Source of the DNA: Defluviitalea raffinosedens | GTDB taxonomy: Bacteria; Bacillota; Clostridia; Lachnospirales; Defluviitaleaceae | Direction: 5' to 3' | DNA: 64,000 nt | Assembly: GCF_016908775.1 (NCBI RefSeq) | Contig: NZ_JAFBEP010000005.1 | Coordinates: 99,704 to 163,703, forward strand | In this document: positions 53,914 through 63,772 of the stretch, piece after piece | Position numbering within the stretch: the stretch's first letter is position 1 | Layout: each line of letters begins with the position of its first letter | Made by a program: the position numbers and the translations under genes | Notes under the pieces: generated by a model | The model's input: only the letters and a program-made list of their open reading frames with translations | The model's database searches: none | What the model was told of the DNA's origin: nothing

Positions 53914-54464
53914 CTCCTACTTTATTATATACCAAAAATACAAAAGACGATATGGATTTGTAAAAAATTTTTTTACATTACCTCCCGTTACCTTTCAGTT
54001 GTAAAATTTATTATAAAAAGCTTCATCAGAATCTAAAATTCTGAAATAGCTTAAAATATATGATTCATTCATACGTTATTTTGTATATAATAAATGCACC
54101 TATGAAATAAATCTACCAAAAGGAAATTTATCCATAAGTGCATTTCTCGAATGCCAACTATACATTAATTTCTTTATTAATTTCATCTGTTACAGAAAGC
54201 TTTGAAATATACATCAATTATATTCTGTTTTTAGGAAGCTCCTAGCGGAATATACCCAAGGACGATATTGTAATTTATTGAATCCTAGAATGACTGAAAA
54301 AGGCTTCATGCTTCCACTAATAATATCATTCTTAATTCAGTTCACAAAGGAACTGTAATAGGAAGTTAAACTTTTTGTGTCTACTCTATTGATTCGAATC
54401 CAAATCATTCAGTAACTTGCATGTAATAATGTTTAGCAAACTATTTCGTCAAATTATATTTTAT
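53914..54464. other. 551-bp intergenic region with repeat relics
   Basis: No intact gene is seen. It contains the cassette promoter area, a diverged repeat (54062-54167), a 22-bp match to 49301-49322 (54207-54228) and a 19-bp match to the reverse complement of 49331-49349 (54375-54393). The stretch 54230-54395 has the look of an old insertion-sequence end, but no transposase fragment can be read with confidence. Confidence 0.5.
54062..54167. repeat. Diverged intergenic repeat, copy 2
   Basis: This is the partner of 47370-47495. It has clear inverted arms: AATGCACCTATGAAATAAAT (54093-54112) against the complement of 54126-54144, matching at 17 of 20 positions. Such arms suggest a small hairpin element or an insertion-sequence remnant. 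Confidence 0.55.
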
Positions 54465-54959
54465 TTAATCAAAATGAGAAATTCTCCCATACCTTTCCCA
54501 TGAATACTTTAATATTTTATATATAGGTTCTTTCAAAATATATTGATATTTTACAGAATATGTGAATTCTTTAGCTTCAGTTTGTCCATTATCATTAATT
54601 ATATTAACTTTTCGTGAAATAAGCTTATTGCCCGTATACTGTGTTTTATGAACCCAGTCTGAATTTAATAAATGCTCATAAGGATAACTAATATTTCTAT
54701 CCAGTAACGGTTTGTTATTATGATTGATAAAATATTTTAGGTACTCTTTTTCAACAGATGACATTTCATCAACTCTAGTCCATAAAGCCTCTAATATTTC
54801 TTTAGTCTGTTGCTCTCTTTGTGCATCTCTATATTGATTATCACGTATCATCGAAAAAATCTTCTTAATGTATTTCACTAGAACTAAAATTGATTCAATA
54901 ATTAACATCCAACACACAAAAATAAATATGACACCCCAAGAATATCCTAATCGCTTCAT
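54465..54959 (-). CDS. SieB-like superinfection-exclusion membrane protein, start uncertain
   Basis: A membrane protein of at least 164 aa. From the first ATG it has a helix (about 9-30), a charged linker (40-70) and a soluble C-terminal domain with MSSVEKEYLKYFINHNNKPL, resembling SieB-type superinfection-exclusion proteins of phages, which block growth of incoming phages. The same frame stays open upstream to 55061 and encodes another hydrophobic helix (LISVFLTFITFFFISDDIAI) joined directly to this ATG. That matches the expected first helix, but it has no ATG, GTG or TTG; an in-frame ATG at 55071-55073 is followed by TAG TAA. The gene may have lost its start or use a rare one. It sits between two defence units. 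Confidence 0.6.
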   Translation of the reverse strand: MKRLGYSWGVIFIFVCWMLIIESILVLVKYIKKIFSMIRDNQYRDAQREQQTKEILEALWTRVDEMSSVEKEYLKYFINHNNKPLLDRNISYPYEHLLNSDWVHKTQYTGNKLISRKVNIINDNGQTEAKEFTYSVKYQYILKEPIYKILKYSWERYGRISHFD

Positions 54960-55114
54960 TATTGCTATATCATCACTTATAAAGAAAAAAGTTATAAAAG
55001 TTAAAAAAACAGATATTAAGGTTTGATAAAATTTACTCTCAAATATTTTACTAAAAATATTTTACTAATTCATTTCTTTGAATTAGCAATATTAAAGTAA
55101 ACCCTCTGTACTAT

Positions 55115-55828
55115 CTATAAATCCATCCTAACCCCATAGTTCTTCAGCCATTCTTTTCTTACTTCATAATCGGGCAATACAGAGGCTAAAAGGTTCCAGA
55201 ATTCTTTAGAGTGGTCTTTATAATACATATGGCACATTTCATGAACTATTATATAATCAAGAGCATTGGATTTCGCCATGATACATCTCCAATTAAATAA
55301 AAGTTCATTTTTTGATGTGCAACTCCCCCATCTTTTCTTTTGCTCTTTAATTTTAATATGAGTTGGCGTTTGATCAAAAAATCTTTGATAGTATTTAACT
55401 CTTTCACTGATCACTTCTTTAGCCTTATCTCGGTACCACTGCTCCATAGCTTTTTTTATGATTTCTTCATTTTTATTGTTTGCTGTAACAATAAATTTTC
55501 CCCTAAAGAGTTTTACCTCCGGCCTTTTAATACGGGTATCTGTTCCTATTTCAAGAGAGTAGTTTCTCCCCAGATACATGAAGGATTCGCCGTTAACATA
55601 TTCTCTTTTGATCGGCTGATAATTCATATGCTTAAAAGAATATAGTTTTTGAATGATCCAGCTCCCTTTTTCTCTTACTTTTTCAATAATTTGCTCCATA
55701 GTTGCATCGATGGGAGCTGTGACTGTAATAATATCAGGAGGCTCAACAGCAATCTCCATAGTTTTTCTTTTTGCATAGATTACTTTAAATGATAAATTGG
55801 TTGTTCCATATTGAACTTCTAATTCCAT
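55115..55828 (-). CDS. DUF45 (YgjP-like) metallopeptidase
   Basis: A 237-aa zinc metallopeptidase-like protein of the DUF45/YgjP group. The zinc motif VHEMCHMYYKDHSKEFW (HExxH near residue 191) and the preceding KKRWGSCTSKNELLFNWRC are the family hallmarks. DUF45 genes are very often found beside hsdR in type I restriction loci, as here (48 bp after hsdR). Their role there is not established; a function in controlling or processing the restriction subunit is a guess. It is probably the last gene of the hsd transcript. Confidence 0.92.
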   Translation of the reverse strand: MELEVQYGTTNLSFKVIYAKRKTMEIAVEPPDIITVTAPIDATMEQIIEKVREKGSWIIQKLYSFKHMNYQPIKREYVNGESFMYLGRNYSLEIGTDTRIKRPEVKLFRGKFIVTANNKNEEIIKKAMEQWYRDKAKEVISERVKYYQRFFDQTPTHIKIKEQKKRWGSCTSKNELLFNWRCIMAKSNALDYIIVHEMCHMYYKDHSKEFWNLLASVLPDYEVRKEWLKNYGVRMDL

Positions 55829-55876
55829 GCCATTCCCTCTTATGTCTTTTCACGTTTAATTTTAATAGGAAAGAAG

Positions 55877-58800
55877 TTACTCTTTTTCTAATTGTGCAAA
55901 ATGTTTTTTGGCTAAGTTTAGCAGCGGATTCACCATTTGTTTTCTGATATTGAGCTTGATTTGTTTGAAATACTTCTTATTGAGCATCATGAAAATAGAT
56001 CTTTCAATATCGGAGGTTTTCGTTGGATTATTAACCCAATCCACTGCATAATTATCTTCTACTGCTTTTCGAACATCAATAGCAATATTTTTTGATAGTT
56101 CTATGACATCATTTCCTATGTAGCTCTCTGATCCATCCTTTATTCTATGGCCATCCATAGCTTCGTCTACAATATACTTCTTTACTACTTCAAAAAATGC
56201 AAATTCTTTTTCATCAAGACCCAAGTTTTCTGATTGGGATTTTACTCCTTCTTCGACTTCTCGTTTAATAAATTCTTCCAGTCTCTTTTTTCGCTCGATG
56301 AAGTCATTCTTTGTCTCATCCAGTATTTTTTGAAGCTTTTCTAACAGACTGGTATAGAATACCGGGTTATCATCCATTTTAACATGTATCGCATGTTTTA
56401 TTGCATGTTCCATGGCTGATGCCTGAGCTTCGTCAGATTTTAATGTATTAATCTTTTTCTTAAAATCATCTTCAAAAAGAGTTATAGGTTCTATCCACTG
56501 GATCACTCCAAGGGATTCTAAATACTCCTCGATAATCTCCCTAACCTTTTCTCCACAATCGCTGATATCCAATTCTTCTGACGGACTGTATTTTGCTTTT
56601 GCTCCTGCCCGAATATATCCTAACCATTTTAAATCATTTAAGATATCTGTTCCCACATGGGAAGGCAGTAATATTTCTACTGTACTTGAAAAACGTTTAT
56701 AAGCAATCTCAAATTCAGCCCTTTTATTCATTGGCTCTAATACCTTAATGAGTTCATCCAGATTATTTTTATCTATGCCTTTAAACAGAGTCATAACATC
56801 TTCTCTGTAGGAAAGCATTTCTTTATACAAGTCGTTCATAGATTGCATGGGTTCTCCTAGTTCTTCTTTGTCAAAAATAGCCAGCGCTTCCTCCAGATAG
56901 TCAGACACTCCATAATAATCCACGACATAACCACATTGCTTCACAATATTAGCTTTTTTTACTTTGTCCTTATCCACTCGGGTAACATCCATAACGCAAG
57001 TTCTATTAACTCTTGCAATGGCTTGCAAAAGATTATGTTCTTTTAAAGGTCTGTCCAGATACATCACTTGTTCGATAGGTGCATCGAAGCCTGTGAGCAA
57101 CATATCCTTTACGATAATAAAACAAAGTTTATCCTTTTCAATCGGCATTTTAAATCTATCTATAATGATTTCTTGCTCTGCTTTACTTGTAAAATGTTCT
57201 TTTAAATGGGGTGGGTCATTTAAATTGCCTGAGAAAATAACCTTACACTCCAGTTCTTCTCCAATGATGTCTTTCATGTGTTCCATAAGTGCTTTGTAGT
57301 ATCTCACACAGGCTTCTCTGCTCACACATACTATCTGAGCCTTAAATCCATTAGGCAATATATTGTCTCTATAATGTTTTAATATATCAATGGCTATATC
57401 ATTAATCCGATCTTTTGATTCTACTATCGCCTTTTTATTGGCATATTTTTGTTTAATGGCTTCTTTTTCTTCATCTGTTCTGTCTTCAAAAGCTTCATTA
57501 AATAGCTCATCAAGGCTGGAATCTTTGATATGAAGCTGCGGCATCCTGCCTTCATAGACGATTTTTACCGTAGCTCCGTCATCCACTGCTTCTTTTATTC
57601 CATATTTATCTATATATCCTCCAAATGTTCTTGGTGTGGACTTATCCCTTTTATCAATAGGCGTACCGGTAAATCCAATAAAAGTTGCATTGGGGAGGGC
57701 TGTTCTCATATTAGAAGCTGTATCTTTATACTGACTTCTATGGGCTTCATCGGACAAAACAATAACATTGGATTTTGTAGTTAATACCGGATAAGGGAGG
57801 ATAAATTTCTTTTTTATCTTTTTTCCATTCTCAATAACTTCTCTTTCTTCTGTTTCACTTTCAAACTTCTGAATGGTGGTCATAATAATCTTGGGCTGAG
57901 CTTCTGACAAGAGCCGCTTCATAGTAGCGATTTTGTCAGCTCTTTCCGGTGTAGTGATTTTAGATAAGGTTCTTATGAATGTAGCATATATTTGCTTGTC
58001 TAAATCAATTCTGTCTGTAACAATCACAATGGTAGCGTCAGAAAGTTCCTTAGTCCTCTTGATCTTTCTTGCCAGCATAACCATCGTCAAAGATTTTCCT
58101 GATCCTTGGGTATGCCACACAACCCCACCCCTGGACAGGGGATCTTTACCTTCTTTAAGTCTTTTAATAGCTTTATTTACAGCTCTAAACTGCTGATATC
58201 TGCAAATTTTCTTTATAGTGACTCCATTATCGGTTTCAAACACAATGAAATTTCTCATAATATCAAGGAGATTATTTTTTTCTAATAGCCCTTGTAAAAA
58301 TAAATTCTGCCCATTTTCTTTAATCCCTGAAACCTGATCTCTTTTTATTGGATAGGGATCTTTCCATTCCAAATAGTGATTGTATTTTGAGCTGATGGTT
58401 CCAACATAGGCATGATATTTATTAAGTATCCCTGTAAAAAAGTTGGTATAAAAAAGTCGTGGATTGCCTTCTAAAGTATTTCTGTCTCTTTCATTCATAT
58501 ATCGTCTTAGTTGTTCGAAGGCTTCTTTTTTTCCTATGTTTTCATTCTTCCCTCTCTCTAAAAAAGGAGATTTACATTCTAAAACCACTACAGGAATGCC
58601 ATTGACAAACACTACGATATCAGGAAAAATCGATTTCCCCGAAAGGGTCTTTACTTCAAACTGCCTTGTGACTAGAAAATCGTTATTATCTACATTCTCC
58701 CAATCGATAAAATATACGGTTTGAGGCTTCTTTTGACCATTCCCGTAAATGTCCTGGTCTACAGTAAATTTTAAGTCTACAATGGCGTCATATAGCTTTT

Positions 58801-59086
58801 CATTGATCTCCAAAAGGCTTGTCCCCAGATTCTCTGGTCTGCTTAGGTACCGAACAGACTTATTAAGATTATCTTCATCCATCCATGGATTAAGTCTTCT
58901 TAAAGCCTTTTTTAACCTATTCCCCAATATGACTTCTGTAAAAGTTTCCCTTTCTCCCTTCTCAGGAATCAGTTCTTTCCCATGGATAAAGTCGTAATGT
59001 AAGACATTCTGCATATATTCAATAGCTGGAAGTTCTACAAGTGTTTCTTCATTACCAAGATAATTACTCACTATGATCCCCCACAT
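55877..59086 (-). CDS. hsdR: Type I restriction enzyme, R subunit
   Basis: The ATP-dependent translocase and nuclease subunit, 1069 aa. The N-terminal PD-(D/E)xK nuclease has FPDIVVF (Asp156) and VVVLECKSP (Glu170-x-Lys172). The motor has Walker A HTQGSGKS (326-332), DEAH at 446-449, TGTPIDK, and motif VI-like LLTGFDAP...LDRPLKEHNLLQAIARVNR in parts. The C-terminal helical region (about 800-1069) binds the MTase core. The ATG at 59086 follows AAAGGG; a GTG five codons later, after GGGGG, is an equally good start. All key residues are intact, so the system is probably active. Confidence 0.95.
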   Translation of the reverse strand: MWGIIVSNYLGNEETLVELPAIEYMQNVLHYDFIHGKELIPEKGERETFTEVILGNRLKKALRRLNPWMDEDNLNKSVRYLSRPENLGTSLLEINEKLYDAIVDLKFTVDQDIYGNGQKKPQTVYFIDWENVDNNDFLVTRQFEVKTLSGKSIFPDIVVFVNGIPVVVLECKSPFLERGKNENIGKKEAFEQLRRYMNERDRNTLEGNPRLFYTNFFTGILNKYHAYVGTISSKYNHYLEWKDPYPIKRDQVSGIKENGQNLFLQGLLEKNNLLDIMRNFIVFETDNGVTIKKICRYQQFRAVNKAIKRLKEGKDPLSRGGVVWHTQGSGKSLTMVMLARKIKRTKELSDATIVIVTDRIDLDKQIYATFIRTLSKITTPERADKIATMKRLLSEAQPKIIMTTIQKFESETEEREVIENGKKIKKKFILPYPVLTTKSNVIVLSDEAHRSQYKDTASNMRTALPNATFIGFTGTPIDKRDKSTPRTFGGYIDKYGIKEAVDDGATVKIVYEGRMPQLHIKDSSLDELFNEAFEDRTDEEKEAIKQKYANKKAIVESKDRINDIAIDILKHYRDNILPNGFKAQIVCVSREACVRYYKALMEHMKDIIGEELECKVIFSGNLNDPPHLKEHFTSKAEQEIIIDRFKMPIEKDKLCFIIVKDMLLTGFDAPIEQVMYLDRPLKEHNLLQAIARVNRTCVMDVTRVDKDKVKKANIVKQCGYVVDYYGVSDYLEEALAIFDKEELGEPMQSMNDLYKEMLSYREDVMTLFKGIDKNNLDELIKVLEPMNKRAEFEIAYKRFSSTVEILLPSHVGTDILNDLKWLGYIRAGAKAKYSPSEELDISDCGEKVREIIEEYLESLGVIQWIEPITLFEDDFKKKINTLKSDEAQASAMEHAIKHAIHVKMDDNPVFYTSLLEKLQKILDETKNDFIERKKRLEEFIKREVEEGVKSQSENLGLDEKEFAFFEVVKKYIVDEAMDGHRIKDGSESYIGNDVIELSKNIAIDVRKAVEDNYAVDWVNNPTKTSDIERSIFMMLNKKYFKQIKLNIRKQMVNPLLNLAKKHFAQLEKE

Positions 59087-59099
59087 CTTACCCTTTACT

Positions 59100-59678
59100 T
59101 TATAATATAGCTAACTCATACCCTTTATTTTTCATATAATGTCCTTTAATTATTGCAACTTTAATGAGTTGCTCTAAAAACTTTTTTTCGGTTGTATCTA
59201 TAAATTTATCATTAATGACATCATATTTTCCAAAACAAACCGTATTCTTTTTTACTATATCAATTCCCTCTCTTGCAAGATCCATAACTAGCATATCTCT
59301 ATTTCTTTCTCTTTCTTCTTTTGTCATGTTTCTACTAAATAATTTTAGCTGTATTTCCAAACTAATTTCTCCATCAGAATAGCCCATACTTAAATTAATC
59401 GATGTCAGCATCCCTCTATTGTTATATACAAAAATTCTATAATATCCTGAAATGTTTTCGTATAACTGAATAGAAATTGGCATTTCAAAATCATTACTTA
59501 CTATTGTAAACTCTAAGTCTTTACCAAAGAAATTAGTTTCCGCCAAATCGCCAGCTTGATTATTAATACTATAACTATGTCCCTTGTTTAATATGAATTG
59601 ATTTCCATTAATAAAAATTTCTTTTAAATCTACTGATAAAATCTTATTGGTAAAATTCTGAATTATCGCTTCATTCAT
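59100..59678 (-). CDS. Protein of unknown function inserted between hsdS and hsdR
   Basis: A 192-aa soluble protein (ATG 59678, eight bases after AGGGGA) lying between the specificity and restriction genes, 13 bp before hsdR. The first two thirds are beta-rich, with polar strands such as NQFILNKGHSYSINNQAGDL and ISGYYRIFVYNNRGMLTS. The last third is helical and charged (NMTKEERERNRDMLVMDLAR). There is no catalytic motif, signal peptide or membrane segment. I do not recognise a family. Its place in the operon suggests a role linked to the restriction system or an independent defence or anti-defence cargo gene. Confidence 0.7.
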   Translation of the reverse strand: MNEAIIQNFTNKILSVDLKEIFINGNQFILNKGHSYSINNQAGDLAETNFFGKDLEFTIVSNDFEMPISIQLYENISGYYRIFVYNNRGMLTSINLSMGYSDGEISLEIQLKLFSRNMTKEERERNRDMLVMDLAREGIDIVKKNTVCFGKYDVINDKFIDTTEKKFLEQLIKVAIIKGHYMKNKGYELAIL

Positions 59679-59846
59679 CAATCTATTCCCCTATACCTCT
59701 ATAACCTCTCAATATACAAAATCCAAAATTTCTGCAGTTCATTTATGCGTCTTGTGTGGATTTATTTACAATTTTTATATTTTTCTAAAAATGTTTTAAT
59801 AGTATCTCATATCAAACTTTTCCATGCCTTATTACATATACCTACT

Positions 59847-61157
59847 CTAAACTTTTACCCTAATCTTTCCTGTTAAAAGTTTCTGCATAAGTCCTTTTTT
59901 GAGTTTCTGAAGTTTTTCTTTTTTTAATTCATATTGTTCTATTTGCTCATCTACAGAAGATAAAATTGTAGCTATCTTTTCCTGTTCTTTAATAGAAGGC
60001 ACAGCGATTTTATATTCTTTAATAATCATTTGACTTATATTTGGTTGAGCTCCCCCTGCTCCTAATTCAATCAAATTTTCTTTATTAAAACTCAAAATAT
60101 AATATAGATATTCATAACTTAGTATTTCTTCCTTACATATAATCGCACAACAGGCTTGATTAGTTGTTAGCTCTCTCTTCGATATCGATACTTTACCTAT
60201 TGTTGCTCCATACATAGCTATCAAAACTGAATTAATGGGTATTAATTTAGCTGATGATTTTAAAACAGCTTTTTCTGTGATTTTTTCTTCTGAATCGAAA
60301 ATATATTTTTGGTTCAGCTCACCAGTTTTTAACCACGGAATAGTCCCGTTCTCGTAATACTCTTTATGAGATCTACTTGGAGTCCCTCCACTTATAGTAT
60401 CTCCTACATCTTTGATCCTGAGTATTTCCCACTCTTCTGGTATTTTTCCTAGCTCCGTATCCTTAAACCTACTATGGCCAATTCCTTTTGTAAGAAGCCT
60501 CTGCATAAGTCCTTTTTTCAGTTCCTTTGTTTTTTCTATAAGATTATCAGTAATTTCTATTTGCTTATCTACAGATGATAGAATTGATGCTATCTTTTTT
60601 TGTTCTTCAATAGATGGAACTAATATTTTTATATTCTTTATATTGGATCTAGATATTCCATATACTGTCGCACCTGTGGCTAATTTTACAAATTGCTTTC
60701 TAACTTGTGTTGTACTAAAACAATATTTTTTATATAAAGTATGGAGTTTTTTAATTTTATCTTTTGCAACAATAGTGTGTAGACCTGCTACAAATTTTTC
60801 ATTATTATCATTAATAATTACTACACTTTTTCCTATACCTTCATAATCTTCGGACGCATCTGCAAAAACTACATCGCCTGTATTCAACAATAATTCTTCT
60901 TTTAATTTGTTAACTTCAATATCAATTTTAGGTAACCAGTCACTATCTTCTTTTATACTAAAGTAATTCTTATTTTTTTTATGGATATCACCATAATGCA
61001 AATAATAGATACCATGTTCTGATAAATTATCTCTTGAAATAGATATTCCACTATAAAAGTTAAAAAGATCTTCTAATTTTTCAATTTCCCAGTGGATAGG
61101 TATCTCTCCCTGTTCTGTCATCTTATATCCTTCTCTAGCCTTTTCCACTCTTCTCAC
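59847..61157 (-). CDS. hsdS: Type I restriction enzyme, specificity subunit
   Basis: The DNA-recognition subunit, 436 aa, with two target-recognition domains. Each half begins with a conserved GEIPIHWE/GKIPEEWE lead and ends with a coiled-coil spacer: QKKIASILSSVDKQIEITDN in the centre and QEKIATILSSVDEQIEQYEL at the C-terminus, followed in both by LKKGLMQ(R/K)LLT. TRD1 covers about 25-180 and TRD2 about 235-385. The near-identical central and terminal spacers could support domain swapping by recombination. It starts six bases after hsdM. Confidence 0.94.
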   Translation of the reverse strand: MRRVEKAREGYKMTEQGEIPIHWEIEKLEDLFNFYSGISISRDNLSEHGIYYLHYGDIHKKNKNYFSIKEDSDWLPKIDIEVNKLKEELLLNTGDVVFADASEDYEGIGKSVVIINDNNEKFVAGLHTIVAKDKIKKLHTLYKKYCFSTTQVRKQFVKLATGATVYGISRSNIKNIKILVPSIEEQKKIASILSSVDKQIEITDNLIEKTKELKKGLMQRLLTKGIGHSRFKDTELGKIPEEWEILRIKDVGDTISGGTPSRSHKEYYENGTIPWLKTGELNQKYIFDSEEKITEKAVLKSSAKLIPINSVLIAMYGATIGKVSISKRELTTNQACCAIICKEEILSYEYLYYILSFNKENLIELGAGGAQPNISQMIIKEYKIAVPSIKEQEKIATILSSVDEQIEQYELKKEKLQKLKKGLMQKLLTGKIRVKV

Positions 61158-61163
61158 CTGCCT

Positions 61164-62681
61164 CTATATTATGTCAAATCCTAGTTCCTCGAGGTACTGG
61201 TTTAACTGCTCTTCTGCATCTGCTATTTTAGATTTCAATTCTCTTATGTCCTGCAATACCAAATCAATATCTATTTCTTCCTCTTCTTCTGTAGTATCCA
61301 CATATCTGCTTATATTCAGGTTATAATTATTTTCTTTTATGGTATCCAAATCTACGACATTGGCATATTTTTCGACATCTTCATATGCATCAAAAGTTTT
61401 TACAATCTTTTCAATGTCTTCATCTCTTAATTTATTTTTATTACCATCCTTAACAAAGTCTTTACTTGCATCAATAAAGAGAACCTTATTCTTTCTTTTT
61501 TCATCCTTATTTTTAGTAATCACAAGGATCGCTGCGGGGATACCTGTTCCATAAAAGATGTTTTGTGGCAGTCCAATGACTGCTTCTATCAAATCATCTT
61601 TAAGAAATCCTTCTCTGATCTTTCCCTCTGCTCCTCCTCTGAATAAAACACCATGAGGAACTACAGAAGCCATTTTACCCTTTGCATTTAAGCTTGCAAT
61701 CATATGGGACACAAAAGCCAAATCACCATATGACTTAGGAGGTATTCCATAAGGAAATCTGTGGTATTGATCGGTACTTGCCTCTTCTGATCCCCAATGC
61801 TTTAGTGAAAACGGAGGATTTGCAAGAACTTTGTCAAAAGTCTTTAATACTCCACCTTCTGTATGTTTTGGTTCTCTTATAGTATCACCTTTTTGAATAT
61901 CTGCTCCTTTAGCCCCATGTAAAATCATGTTCATTTTACAAATAGCCCAGGTAGAAAGATTGATTTCTTGTCCATATAAAGAAATATTTTTGTAATTACC
62001 CCCATGCTCTTTGATATATCTAAGACTCTGAATCAGCATACCACCAGAACCACAGGTAGGGTCATAGATGCGATCTCCTTCCTGGGGTTTTAATAGATTG
62101 ACCATCACTTTAACGACCTCTGTAGGGGTATAGAATTCTCCTCCCTTTTTACCACCTTCATCAGCAAATTGCTTAATTAAATATTCATAGGCATTTCCGA
62201 GAATATCTTCAGACTCTATACATTCATTGGATAAATTCATACTATCAAATATAAGTAGTAATTGATTTAATTTCTTATCGGGTACTCTTTCTTTATCATT
62301 ATAATTTACGGTCGTTAGGACCCCTATTAATTCACTGTTTTTAGGTTCATCTTCAATTGCTTTAAATGCCTTGTCCAATTCAGGTCCAATGTTTAGATTT
62401 AAGTTTTTTAACTTATCCCATCTGGCCTGTTCTGGAACATAGAAAGTTTCATATATAGAAGGATCGTTTAAAAGCTCCTGGATTTCTTCCTCTTCCATCC
62501 CTTGTTCTCTAAATTCTTTTTCCCTAATGACTCTCTCAGAATTAAATTCATCATTCATTCTTTTTAAAAATAACATTCCAAAGATATAATCCATATATTG
62601 GGTAGCCGAAAGTTCTCCTCTAAGTACATCAGCACAAGCCCAAAGTTTTGATTCTAATTGCTGTTGTGTCAGTTTCTCCAT
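61164..62681 (-). CDS. hsdM: Type I restriction enzyme, DNA methylase subunit
   Basis: The N6-adenine methyltransferase subunit, 505 aa. SAM-binding motif I is DPTCGSGG (207-214) and the catalytic motif is NPPF (288-291). The N-terminal helical domain (about 5-140, starting QQQLESKLWACADVLRG) is typical for HsdM. I start at the ATG 62679-62681, five bases after GGGAGAG; the frame is open 23 codons further but with no ribosome site. It is the first gene of the order hsdM-hsdS-unknown-hsdR-DUF45. Confidence 0.95.
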   Translation of the reverse strand: MEKLTQQQLESKLWACADVLRGELSATQYMDYIFGMLFLKRMNDEFNSERVIREKEFREQGMEEEEIQELLNDPSIYETFYVPEQARWDKLKNLNLNIGPELDKAFKAIEDEPKNSELIGVLTTVNYNDKERVPDKKLNQLLLIFDSMNLSNECIESEDILGNAYEYLIKQFADEGGKKGGEFYTPTEVVKVMVNLLKPQEGDRIYDPTCGSGGMLIQSLRYIKEHGGNYKNISLYGQEINLSTWAICKMNMILHGAKGADIQKGDTIREPKHTEGGVLKTFDKVLANPPFSLKHWGSEEASTDQYHRFPYGIPPKSYGDLAFVSHMIASLNAKGKMASVVPHGVLFRGGAEGKIREGFLKDDLIEAVIGLPQNIFYGTGIPAAILVITKNKDEKRKNKVLFIDASKDFVKDGNKNKLRDEDIEKIVKTFDAYEDVEKYANVVDLDTIKENNYNLNISRYVDTTEEEEEIDIDLVLQDIRELKSKIADAEEQLNQYLEELGFDII

Positions 62682-62968
62682 AGTTCTCTCTCCCTGCATA
62701 TGTATAATAAAATAAAAAATCATCAGTTTTTGTAAATTATATTTTACCATATTCTCATATTCTGTTCATACTTTTCTTACTTTTATTCCTTTCGAATATA
62801 ACTTTATATACAAAGAATGATCTTCTTCTATAAATATAATAAAAAATAAAAAGAGAAAAAACGGGATTAAACCATCTCTTCTCTCAAAATTTTTAGATTC
62901 TATAATAAAATTCTACACTATTTATTTTTTTAACACTTATGATGTAAATTTGGCCATATCCAAGTTTA

Positions 62969-63772
62969 TTAAAAACACATATAAACAGGAAGCGTCCTGC
63001 TAGCCCATGAAAAATATAAATTTAAAGATCTTTTCAATACTTCCCTGGTACATTTCATATCTTTTACATAATCATCTGCAATAATCTTTTGGATTTCAGG
63101 AGTAAGGGGGAGTACATACTTTATAAATTGTTTTTCAGTATCCGACCATGTATAACAAGTTTCAACCATTTCTCCTTTGATATTGTCATAGCATTGATTT
63201 TTAAAAGAAACTTCATCTATCTTCTCAAACTCTTTAGAATACTTATTGCCACCGCTGCTAAGAATTTCTGCTTGGTCTTTTATGGGCAGTTCTTCTATTT
63301 TTCCATCAGAGGTGATCGTGAACAATTTATAGGCATTACTGTTGCCTGAAACATATTGTCCAATAGCAAAGTCCATACTGCCGTCATTGTTGTAATCATC
63401 AAATTCTATATTAAAAACGCTCTGAAAAATCAGCTTCTGCTCATTGAATGCTTTATTGAGGTCCAGTTCCGAAAGGATCTTTCCTTTTTGGTCAATAAGT
63501 TGAATATAAAACTTGCCCTCCCAATTGGGACCCATATATGGCCCTGGTTCTTTTTCTTCATAATACCTGCCATCAGTCATTTTTAAGATAAGATTTTCAT
63601 TATATGAATCTTTGTTAAAGTCAATAATATTCTTGGAAAGAATATTGCTATTGATCATATCATTAGAACTTGCAAGGCTTTCTGAACCAGTCAACCCTGC
63701 AAGGCCTGCTGCCAGCAGGACAGCTGCTAAAATAAACCTTTTCCATGAATCCTTTTTAATCATTACACTCAT
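62969..63772 (-). CDS. Secreted protein of unknown function with Asp-rich calcium-loop motif
   Basis: A 267-aa exported protein. A classical signal peptide (about 8-35, ending near ESLASS, no lipobox) is followed by a beta-rich domain. Two DxNxDG-like loops, DFNKDSYNENLILK and EFDDYNNDGSMDFAIGQ, resemble the calcium-binding loops of FG-GAP/VCBS-type repeats. Four cysteines lie in the last third. The closing 20 residues (LYFSWASRTLPVYMCF) look unlike the rest and could reflect a late frameshift. AAGGAG precedes the ATG. No neighbour suggests a function. Confidence 0.7.
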   Translation of the reverse strand: MSVMIKKDSWKRFILAAVLLAAGLAGLTGSESLASSNDMINSNILSKNIIDFNKDSYNENLILKMTDGRYYEEKEPGPYMGPNWEGKFYIQLIDQKGKILSELDLNKAFNEQKLIFQSVFNIEFDDYNNDGSMDFAIGQYVSGNSNAYKLFTITSDGKIEELPIKDQAEILSSGGNKYSKEFEKIDEVSFKNQCYDNIKGEMVETCYTWSDTEKQFIKYVLPLTPEIQKIIADDYVKDMKCTREVLKRSLNLYFSWASRTLPVYMCF

